Source of the DNA: Ananas comosus
Lineage: Eukaryota > Streptophyta > Magnoliopsida > Poales > Bromeliaceae
NCBI RefSeq assembly: GCF_001540865.1
Contig: NC_033627.1
Coordinates: forward strand, 11,580,744-11,644,743
DNA: 64,000 nt
Reading direction: 5' to 3'
A program made the position numbers and the translations under genes. Shown piece by piece: positions 46,205 through 56,155 of the stretch. Under the pieces are notes generated by a model. It saw nothing but the letters and a program-made list of their open reading frames with translations, searched no databases and was not told where the DNA came from. How positions within the stretch are numbered: the stretch's first letter is position 1; each line of letters starts with the position of its first letter.

Positions 46205-46357
46205 TTTTTTGAGAGATAGGTAGCACGCTACGCGCTTCATTTATTTCATTTAGAAATAAACTTAGCTAGAAATGTGAATCAACTAGGATTTGAACTTGAG
46301 TCTCGGGTACCAACCACCAAACCCTTTGCCACTTGCTTTAGGGATGGTCCGTATATG
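46205..46357 (-). mobile_element. tRNA-derived SINE, copy 3, perfect 11-bp target duplication
   Basis: Reverse of the 37613 copy, with box B as GTTCAAATCC on the minus strand and a short A tail (plus-strand T run at 46204-46210). AAAGCAAATGT flanks it on both sides (46194-46204 and 46358-46368). The clean duplication suggests fairly recent insertion. Confidence 0.88.
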
Positions 46358-46381
46358 AAAGCAAATGTCGTTTTAAAAAAG

Positions 46382-46393
46382 TGGTATCAGAGC
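46382..46393 (+). other. Primer-binding site of an LTR-retrotransposon relic
   Basis: TGGTATCAGAGC matches the complement of the 3' end of plant initiator Met-tRNA, the standard minus-strand primer site just downstream of a 5' LTR. No gag or pol follows, and the LTR upstream is not recognisable, so it is an isolated relic. Confidence 0.5.
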
Positions 46394-48560
46394 GGGATAA
46401 GCATACTAGAGCAAACCCGAACCCTTTCAGCAAAATAAACCTATCTTAATTTTCTTAATCATGGTTACTAAAATACAATCATTATTGTCGCTTGTATTAT
46501 ATATAAACTTTGAAAACTTTAAAACACAATAATATACCCACAAAAAATAATAACAAATGTCGAAAAAAAATTCTGTCCATTCTTTACCCGCGATGCTTAA
46601 TTATTATATAACTCGAAAAAATACGTTTTTTTGGGCTTTGAAGTTGTATAAAATTATGTGTAAGATATGTGATCAAAACGTCAGCTCAATTAGCAATTTT
46701 ACACGAGGGGAGGGTAAGTTCAAAGTTCATATGAGTGTTTGTTAAATTGCTAAAAGTTTAGGTGTCTTTGTAATTTTTTTTTTGATTTCTAGTGCGTAAA
46801 TTATATGGCATTTCTAAACTTTATTCTAAGACTTTCAAATTATAGTCCCATTAGAAAAACACAGAAATATATCCCTACACACTTTCTCTTCAAATCATTT
46901 TGGTTGAACAATATTTCAAATTGTTGCAGTTAGGCCATTAACCTTTACCGAGGTTTCAATTTACTCCCCAAGCTTCGAATTATTGTAATAAGATTCCTAA
47001 CATCTTCTAACTAATTTAATTGGATACTTTTCAATTGTCATAATTTCTAATAAGTTGATAAAATTTGCCATGCCAGCAACAATACAGAACATACAAATTT
47101 TGAACAATGAGTTCTTATGATCAAATAATAAGCTTTTTTTCTATCATTCATGTCAGAAACTATCTGATACCTACGTAATGAATCTTTAAATTATATAAAC
47201 TTTTACACATAACTATTTTAAATATTGTAAATAATATTTATTGGATTAGATTATTAAATTTCAGAAGTGGTGCATAAAGTGTACATATCTTAGAAAAAAA
47301 TGTAAGAGCTTTGAAAAAGTGGTGCTGTAAAAGAAAAGTTTGAGGACTCAATTGAAACTTGGGTAAAATGTTAATGACTTAATTGCAATAACGGGAAAGG
47401 TTAGAGACCTGATTGAAACTTTGGATAAAATGATATATTTTTTCTTTTATATATACAATTAATTTTGTTTGGTGATATATAGTTGAAAGTGTTACAATTA
47501 TAAAATCTTTTTTTAAATTTCTTGTTGTGAAAACTTATATTTTAAAATTTAGTAAGATTATTTTTTGAAAAAATACAGAAGAAACTTGATCCGTACAATT
47601 TAAATAATGGGCAAAGATCCACTAATTAATGTAACTGAACCCAATTTGCGATGGATAAAAGCAAATCAAAATATACTTCTTAATTATTCAACGGAATAGT
47701 ACAAATTATATATTAAATGAAAATAAATAGAATTAATGTTTTAATATTGCATTTTCTTGCTACTTGTTATTTCTAAAAGGAACCGGAATAAAGTGAAACT
47801 ATATAGATAAATAAAAGTAGTAAACCATTTACCGTTTAAGCATAGTTTTATAAATAAAAATTTTGAATGTATATTTTTATAATTAAGAAGTTTTGCAGGT
47901 TTAGTAGCCCAAAAACATCTAATATTGCAGTATATTATTCGGGTAGGAAGCACTATTTTTTATTTAAAAAAAACTTAAAAAAAGACTAAAAAGGTAAAAA
48001 ATAGAAAGATAGAAAATTATACCAATTCGAGGCCAATTCGAAATAACCCTCTAAACTTTTCTTTAACCGAGATTTCTAAACTTTTAATTTTTTAAAATAA
48101 AATAATTTTAATTAAATAAATTAAAAATTTTGCCAAATTGATTGATAATTCTGCCAATTCAATAGTACATTTAGACTATATTATAACAGATGAAATCGTT
48201 AAAAATACGTCAATTAAAAATTAAGGGTTAATGGCATATGTGCGTCCATTCTTCTCCACAATCTCACGGCCTTTTCTTCCATAAAATTATCATTTTATTC
48301 TTATAAATAAAGATCACTTTAATTATATTTAATAATATTTTTTATTTTTGTGCCATTCTATAAGAATCATAAAAAACTAATTTTTACGGGGCATAATGGT
48401 CCAAATAGTTAAAATTCAGCATAGTCGTCAATATGTAGGAATATATTTGATAATTAAAAATGTGCAAGAATACAATAAAATTTATAAGGATAGTTATACA
48501 ATTTTATAGCATTGTAGGGACATATATGAAATTCTAGCAAAATATTGAACTTGAGAGCCA
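46394..48560. other. Intergenic, no recognised gene
   Basis: About 2.2 kb of AT-rich DNA. Words such as GAGGACTCAATTGAAACTTGG (47342) and its loosely mirrored form around 46930-46990 suggest a decayed inverted element. Short frames (46557-46745, 47741-47953) show no protein signature. Confidence 0.4.
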
Positions 48561-48785
48561 ATTTCTGAACGGCATATAGTTGAGGGGTGTCGACGCATTT
48601 TTACCAGACGCTTAAAAATGCACGTTCCCGTAACAAACAAAACCCCCTCCGCACGCTTCTCGTATTCCCTTCTCCCCCCATTCGCTTCTTCTACACAATC
48701 TCTCTCTCTCTCTCTCTCTCTCTCCTTTTTACTATTTTTTTTTTTTTTTAATTTCCCCTACTTTTATTCGCCTCACGAGGGAGCC

Positions 48786-48827
48786 ATGGGCGATCGCGAC
48801 CCCCGTCCCTCGATCCCGTGGAGGTAA
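48786..48827 (+). CDS. Upstream ORF of the STY-type kinase gene, 13 codons
   Basis: An ATG in strong context (GAGCCATGGGC) opens a 13-codon frame ending TAA at 48825-48827, 86 nt before the main ATG and after a CT microsatellite (48698-48724) that probably lies near the transcription start. If transcribed it could reduce translation of the main frame. The peptide has no recognisable feature. Confidence 0.35.
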   Translation: MGDRDPRPSIPWR

Positions 48828-48913
48828 AGCGATCGATCGAGCGATTCGGTCTCTCTCGCGTGGCGTTGCCCCGCTCCACCTCTCTTTCGCCTCTGCGGCG
48901 CTCGATCCCGTTA

Positions 48914-51900
48914 ATGGCGATGGACGAGGCGGCGGCGGGGACGGGGGCGGCTTTGGCGGCGGCGGGGGAGGGGCGGGGGAGGCAGCAGCAGCAGCAGCGG
49001 CACAAGCTCGAGGTGTACAACGAGGTGCTCCGACGCCTCCGCGAGGGCGAGGGCCCAAATCAGGCCACGTCGCCCTCCTTCGACGACGAGCTCTGGGCCC
49101 ACTTCAATCGCCTTCCCGCGCGGTAGGGTTTCCTCTCCTCGCCCCCCTCGCCCCATCTCGCATTTATCGATTAGGTCGGCCGATTTAGGTCATTTAGACC
49201 TAGATTAGGGTTTGTTTTATCTGAATTTACTAGAGTACGTGTTGTTTCCAGAAACTCCTTTGATTTAATAATACGACACTTTCTCTCTCTCTCTCTCTTT
49301 GTGGATTTCGATCTACGTTTGTGTTGGATTGCTGTTTCGAGTTCTTGGTTATCTTCTGTTACGACTCGGCGGAGAGAGAAAAAAAAAGAAACTTTTTTTT
49401 AAAGAAAGTAGTGTGGTCTCGTCTATTTTTCTTTTTAAAAATAAATTCAAGTGAAAATGTGAAACAACTATGTATGAAATATAGGTAAAAAGGGGGAAAA
49501 AAAAATAATTTTTCTTTCTGTAGAGAAAGTTAGAAGACAAAATCTTCTTTTGAGGGTAGTACGGAAGAGAAGCGGAGGGAAAATGACCTTTTCCTTCGGT
49601 TTGAATGGTAGAGGAAAGGAGGGAAACAAAAGAAAATTAGAAAATAACTATTTTACTCTCATTTGGATTAGAGAAAAAAGAAAGAGAAATATAGGAAAAA
49701 TGATCTTTTATAACGGTGTCAATTTCTTTTCTCGCAAGAAGCTGAGAGAAAAGGAGAGAAAATTATTTCCTTTTTTCTTTTTTGTCACGAAAAAAAAGTA
49801 ACCTTTTATTTTTCTTTCTCTTCTTTATGTTTTTTTCTTTCCCTCCTATTCAGTAGCCATTGGTAAATCAAATCCATTTGTGTGAATGGGTGGTATTTGC
49901 TTTCTTTTGGTTTTGCCCGCAATCTGTTTGTGATTTGCTTGTCGGTTCATTGATGTCGCAGGTATGCGTTGGATGTGAATGTCGAAAGGGCTGAGGACGT
50001 TTTGACGCATAAGAAATTGCTTGAGCAGGCGAGAGATCCCGCCAATCGGCCCGCCTTCTCAGTTCGTGTAGTCCAGGTAAAGGCCATGTAGGCTGCTTAT
50101 TATTTTTGCATGCAAAATTGTACACCATGTTTTAATTAGTAAAGATTAGCTTAGTTTAAGACATGTTAAGAGATTGTTCACTGCTAAGAGGATGACATGC
50201 TAGGAAACCTCGTCTTTCAGTTTCAAGTTGAATAATCTTGTTGGTTTTGATTGATCTCATCAGAATGAAATGCATCATGCGTTGTTTTGTTTAATTGATT
50301 GTCATGACATTGATAGAGTAGTAGCACTGCTTCACTATCGTATTCTTTAACTAATATTAGCTACTACAGCTTGAACTTTTTTTTAATCATATAGCTAGTG
50401 TGGCATATTTGCAAGCAACTTTAAATATGCACTATTCCTCAGCTTCTTTGATCTCTTTAGTGTGCGTTTGGTTCGCGTTGTGTAGCATTACATGTTATTT
50501 CGACATAACTAGATATCTGAAATTTCTGAGTCATATTACTACTGATGTTGCATTACTACATTTGGATTAATGCAGTAATATAATGCTGGATTACAGTGTA
50601 TATAGAATTACTATGTTTGGTTCATTTTTACAAAATTCAGTAATCTTGATAATAAAGTGTAGTCTATTCCAAAATTGCCCTTGTTAGTGATATTTGGCAA
50701 TTTTTTTTTACAGTTTACAAATAATAATTTTTTTACTAAATTTTATTTAAAAAAATGTAAAATTTGAATTTAAATTTAAATTTTAAATTTTAAATCGGAG
50801 CAAAAATATAAAATTTAATATTTTAATTCAAAATATAAACACGAAATTTATAAATATAAAATTTGAAATTTAAAATATAAATATAAATTTAAAATTTAAA
50901 TTTATAGTTTAAAATTTGAAATTTGAAAATTTAAACCCTAAACCCTTTAAAATTTGATAATTCAAAATTTTAACTTAAAATTTTAAAAATGACGTATTGA
51001 AAGAGTTTATGCGGTTGGAGGGGTAAACTTGTAATTTTACATAACATATAAGATGACCTGCCATCAGTAATACGAGATACCCACCACCCCCCTCGGTAAT
51101 ATTTTCGGAGTAATCCTACACCATTTGTAATGCTATATTGCTGATCAGATTACAGACTGGATGAACTAAGCGTAGTAATCCTGATAGGATTACCTATAAT
51201 CTTGGCAAGATAACCCGAACCAAATACGTCCTTATAGTCATGCATCACCACGTTGATTATAACTCTCTGATTTTTCTTGTTTTAACCTCTCGTCTTCGTT
51301 GCTGTTGACATGCACGACATGTTTGGTTTGAAGGATTTGAAGCTTGGAATGAGAATCAGAATAATCTATTTCTACTGTCAGTGTTTGGTTTGAGGAATTG
51401 ACATTCCGCTTCCCATTTCGGGAATAATCAAATCTCCAAAATGATTTCCTCCATGGAGGTGGGAATCTACGTTGCCTTCAGAAGGGATTCAAAAAGGAAC
51501 TTTTTTGTAACTAACAATTATTTAAATTTAAATATTAAATCATATTTAATTTTAAATTATAATTTTATATTTGAATTTGAATTATGGATTCGAAATTCAA
51601 ATTTAATTTCTTTACTTTTAAGTTTAAATTCTAATATAAGTTTAATATTTGAATTTCAACTTTGGACTTGAATTTGAATTGTAAATTCAAATTATAAGTT
51701 CAAATTGTGAGTTCAAATTTAGATTCAAACTTTGATTATGAATTTGGATAGTAAATTAAATTTTAGTTAAACTTTAATCTCGGTGAATTCTAATTTCAAT
51801 ATGATTACTATACCCATTCCTCTTATGAACCAAATAAGTTAGAGTTTTTGTCATTCCGTTTTCGGTTCCTGTCTATTCCCATTCCTAGTCCGATTTTGAT

Positions 51901-54014
51901 TCGTATTTCCAACAAAACATGACTGCAGCGTGCTTCAAAAGTTCTTCCATCTGTCAGGGGCTAGTGAGCTGTAGATAAGTGTTTTTACAAATCATAGATT
52001 ATGATATACCTATTTTGTTTTTTGGTGATGAGATCTCAATTAAGGCGAATTTATTTTTCATATTTCATTATAGATAAAGATTTGGAAGTTCTTTTTTCTC
52101 TATATGTTTGTTGGTTATTTTTGGGCTTTGCAATCCTCTCTTTTATATTCAAATGCTCTTTTTTATTTTGCTTTTTTGTTGAGGTGCTCAACTATGGGTT
52201 ATTACAATCACATAACTACATACCTTATTTCTTCTGTAGATATCTCCGGTTCTTGATGCTACTAGGGCTGATTCTGTTGATTCCAACACTGTGGGGCAGG
52301 AAGCTTCTTCAAGCTACTTTAGCAGACAAAGGTTAAATTCGATTCTTCTTGGTTTTAAATAAATTAAGTTTTATATATCAAAGCAATGTGTTTGGAACTC
52401 ATAAGACCATGCAATGTTACAGCGTGTAGTAACTCGTCCTCTTCATTCACCTCTCTATTTTTAAATCCTTACCAGTCACCCTCCTCCTGCTTTTGGTTCA
52501 TCTGCAAATCTTGAGGCTCTTGCTCTTGAAGCCAGCATGTCTCATGTTCAAGATGGTGATAGTGCTACAGACGTTGTTCAACATTTTGCTAGGTTATCCT
52601 ACTTTCTAATCATCTTCAGTCTTTCACGCTTGAATTCTTTTTTTTTGTGAAATAAACTAACTAAGATTAAAGAAACCTCATGGAATTTATCATTTATTTA
52701 CTTTTCAGTGCATATCATCTTCAGTAGTTAAATTTTCATTTCTTTTTCTTATGAAGGCAGATTTTTAACTTTTATTTATTGGAATTTCGTTTTTCTCTTT
52801 ATCTTAGAGAAAATTTACTATGAATATCATTATATGCTCTAGCTAACCTTATATCATGTATTCATGTTAGATACTTCCCAAAATACAATAAATATTACTG
52901 ATACACATTTGCTTTTTTCATTTTAGAACTTTTTTTTGGGTAGTGAATGGCTACTGTCATGCAATTTGAATTTTTTAGGAACTTCCCTAGAATCTCATAA
53001 CATACTAAGTGATTGTATTTCCTCAGGAAATATATAATTAAACTTTTAATAGAATAGGCCAATCTTCCAATCTGGACTTTGTAAAGGACTATTGACCGTT
53101 CTTGTAATGGACGTAGAATTCATGGCTCCAGAAAATCCAGGTGTGTTAACACTAGTCATGGTTCCTGTGCTTTTGCTATATCTTTAGTCTTTACCTTGTT
53201 ATTATACCTCTGTTGTTTTATTGTATTTTTTTTCCTATTCATAATTATTAAATTCCCTCCTTTTTGTGCTTATCATATATGTTGTGTTATAATTTGCTAC
53301 TACCTTGAAATAGGTGTTTATTCTATGATAGTTTAAGAAGTCCTTTGCTTCGAACATCTATGAAATCTTAGGTTTTGGCATTATTTAAAAGACCCTTTTC
53401 ATTCCGCCAAAGTGATTATCAATATTAAAACACACATAAAAGATTACATCATTAAAACTTTTTAACTTTTCAATAGTTATTGTTATGTGAATGCTTGCTT
53501 AAGTCATTTATGTGACACATACTTGGATTATGTTACAGGCCAATGCATGAAATTACCTTTTCATCTGATGACAAACCAAAGCTTCTTAGTCAGGTGAAAC
53601 AACTGCTTCCATTCTACGCACCATATCATTATTACGGAATAACTTTTACAATTTATGGGCATATTTTCAATTTTCCCTACTTATGTCACTATTTTGTTAG
53701 AACTATATTTGTTTCTGATTGTAGACCTTATATCTTCTCACAATCCTTATCATTCAAAAATTATTTCCATCCTCTGGGCATTAGAGAATCTTGAATGTGA
53801 TTATGTTTAGGTCTTCCAAAGAAAAGTTGCCGCAGTTGTGACTTATTCATGGCTTATTTTGTAAAAGTGACTTGTCATGGTTCTAATACCATGATATTTC
53901 CAGCTGACTTCTCTACTTGGTGAGCTCGGTCTTAACATTCAAGAAGCACATGCATTCTCAACAAATGACGGCTACTCATTGGATGTCTTTGTTGTTGTTG
54001 GCTGGCATGATGAG
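48914..54014 (+). CDS. ACT-domain protein kinase, STY46/STY8/STY17 type, kinase part absent
   Basis: Six exons are visible: 48914-49122, 49962-50076, 52240-52331, 52476-52592, 53539-53593, 53904-54014, all GT-AG and in phase, giving 233 residues with no stop. The family members are cytosolic Ser/Thr/Tyr kinases that phosphorylate transit peptides of chloroplast precursors. Marks are [12 protein letters not shown] and [11 protein letters not shown] in exon 1, [14 protein letters not shown] in exon 2, [17 protein letters not shown] in exon 4, and the ACT domain ([16 protein letters not shown], then [24 protein letters not shown]). Relatives continue into a kinase domain; no such exon appears from 54015 to 64000. 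The usual Asp before GW at the ACT end is Val here (VVVGW). The start is the first in-frame ATG after a GTG-only extension. It may be truncated, or the kinase exons may lie beyond the window. Confidence 0.82.
50460..51231. mobile_element. Harbinger-like element in intron 2 of the STY gene
   Basis: Ends GTGTGCGTTTGGTTCG and CCCGAACCAAATACGTCC are inverted, with TTA on both sides (50457-50459 and 51232-51234). Mirrored subterminal words include AGCATTACATG against GTAATGCTATATTG. The interior is AT-rich and non-coding. Confidence 0.65.
51315..51925. mobile_element. TIR element in intron 2 of the STY gene, CATTCCGATT-rich family
   Basis: The left end ACATGTTTGGTTTGAAGG is mirrored by TTCCAACAAAACATGACTG. 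The inner words GGAATGAGAATCAGAAT and ATTCCCATTCCTAGTCCGATT are inverted. The core is AT-rich AAATTTGAATT repeats; no coding capacity. Confidence 0.6.
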
Positions 54015-54857
54015 GTATTCTCAATGCCTAAGATTGCTATTTAGAGTCCTGTGAATTTTGCTTTTAGTTTTCGAATTTTTTCTTATACCTACTTTCATTG
54101 CAAACTTGACCGGTAGCATGATTGAATATCCTTTTGTTGTATTGCATTCATGGACAATTTTTATATATTAACCGAGTTTCAAATAACGGTAAATTTTGAT
54201 TGTTGTTTTTTATTATTTACCTTCTTTGATTGTAGGAGAAAAACTTTATTCAATGTAGTCATTTACACATTGAGTCAGATCCTCAACCGTCGGTATAAGA
54301 TCAAATAACCTTTATTTAAAACATTTATACTTAATGCTAACAGAAACATGGATGGTTACGTAGCTTCCTAATGACATGATTAAAATGTACTAGTATATTT
54401 TGTAAGCCGTAACATATAAGAAGTGAAGACTGGAATTGTTGGTTGAAGCTAGGTTTGTTGCAGTGATTCCGTAAAGCACTTTTCATTTTAGTTTGTCATT
54501 CTTAAGTCTTTGAAAATGTTATGTTCTTGTACTTCATCATAAACTCTTTCCCTTTTTTTGGTTTTTTGGCTTCAGCTAGTGCCTTGGTCTTATGGTACTC
54601 ATACAATGAGATATAGATTTTTCCTTGCTTTCTTTGACTTTAGACTCATAAAGAAACAACCTAATGTAAATGCTCAACCGACGAATCCGTTATGATCACT
54701 TTTTTACATTTTCTCACTTTCTGTAAGAATCCTTTCTCTTTAGGATAGATTAGTCACAGTGTTTTATAATCATAATATAATTAATTTTCTTCTTAAGTCG
54801 TAATGCTATTTTTGAATCTACTCTAGTTTGTTTGTTTAGCAACACAAACATTTAAGG
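54015..54857. other. Sequence after STY exon 6, no coding exon found
   Basis: This is where the next exon of a STY-type gene (linker to the kinase domain) would be expected. I find a normal donor at 54015 but no acceptor followed by a recognisable kinase-linker frame. The sequence is ordinary AT-rich intron-like DNA. Confidence 0.45.
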
Positions 54858-55088
54858 CTTAGTTTGGTATCGAGGTCTATCTAACGCTATTAGATAGAAT
54901 GGAGTTAAGAAAAAGTATATAGGGATATGTTTCTGCGTTCTCCGATGGGACCGTAGAAAATATATCGCAACCGACTAACCGCAATATGCGGAACGCAATA
55001 TTACGTATGGAAACAAACAGGGTATTTTCCCATCGTCGTTTCTCACCGCACGTAACGCAATCTCCTCGTAATCCCAAACGAACCCTAA
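54858..55088 (+). mobile_element. MITE, GATAGAATGGAGT family, copy 2
   Basis: Starts GGCTTAGTTTGGTATCGAGG and ends AATCCCAAACGAACCCTAAG, with short inverted ends. A nearly identical copy in the same orientation lies at 63310-63545, and a decayed one at 40525-40745. Shared internal blocks are TCTCCGATGGGACCG, CGACTAACCGCAATAT and CATCGTCGTTTCTCAC. Non-coding. Confidence 0.72.
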
Positions 55089-55179
55089 GTTTCTTGATTA
55101 ATAAACTCTCCCATTTGATATTTATGTGTTTGTATCTGCTAAACATAATACCTCATCATTGTCTATTAGCTGTTGTAGG

Positions 55180-56155
55180 TAGGGGTGAAAATGGATCGAA
55201 TAAATATCCGACCATATTTGCGTCTGTATTTGATCTCATCTGCATCCAAATAGGAAATATCTGGATCCGACCAATTTGGATGCAGATATGGTTTCACAGA
55301 GGGTACAATTGCCTAGATATCCAAAAAATCAGATACGGATCTTGATTTTCGAAAATTTGTATATGTTATTAATTTAAAGTATTGTGGGAAAATAAATGTA
55401 ATTGTTGTCTAGCTCAAATGGTAGAGGGCTTGTTTGGTGTGTGGGAGTTATGGGGTTCAATTCCTTGCACTAAGAACATATTTTTTTAAATTGTAATAGT
55501 TATTTAAATTTATAATATATTTAAATTTAAATTTGTATTAAATTATAAATTTAAATTTAAAGTTAAAATAGTGATTCAACATTTAAAATTTACTATAAGT
55601 TTGATATTTGAATTTAGATATAGTTTTAAATTTTTACTTAGAATTTCATATCTAAATCTAAGTTCAAATTGTGGGTCCGAATTTGGATTCAAGTTTGATT
55701 ACGAATTTAAATAGTAGATTTAAATTTTACTTAAAAATTTATTTTATTGAATTTCAATTTCAACATGATTTAAATTCTGAATTCAATATATTATTTTGAA
55801 TTCTTGAATTAAAAGTTAAATCAAAATTTATATTTGAATGTGAATCAAATTTTCATTAGAGATTTGTATACAAACTATGAATTCAAATTCAATTCAATTT
55901 TTTAAGTTTAGACTTGAATTTTATAATTTGTGTATGTAATTTAATTCAAAAAATTAAAATTTTGAATTGTGAATTCTATTTTAAATATTCTAATGGGCAA
56001 TTAAATTTTCTTAACCATACAACAATAACGGTTACTTGTGATTCCAATTCCTATCATTAACCAAACAAATTAGGAGATTATCCCATTTTGTTTTTCATTC
56101 CAGTCTATCTGATCCTATTTCGATTTCGATTCCCATTTTGAACCAAACATGCCCT
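55180..56155. mobile_element. Composite transposon stretch ahead of the NLR relic
   Basis: It starts with TAGGGGTGAAAATGGATCG (hAT-like end as at 33940 and 44874; no matching right end seen), continues through a tRNA-like segment (55404-55474) and AT-rich AAATTTAAA sequence, and ends with ATTCCAATTCCTATC...CCCATTTTGAACCAAACATGCCC, the right end of the CATTCCGATT-rich TIR family. The NLR frame begins at the base after this end. Confidence 0.5.
55404..55474 (+). other. tRNA-like segment with box A and box B
   Basis: TAGCTCAAATGGTAGAGGGC resembles a tRNA D-arm with box A, and GGTTCAATTCC a T-arm with box B at normal spacing. The acceptor and anticodon stems do not pair well, so it is a tRNA relic or a SINE head rather than a working tRNA gene. 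Confidence 0.4.

Noticed and set aside
53543..53794. 83-residue frame starting in STY exon 5
   Set aside because: Exon 5 coding followed by read-through into intron; splice donor at 53594 and the next exon at 53904 keep the family pattern.
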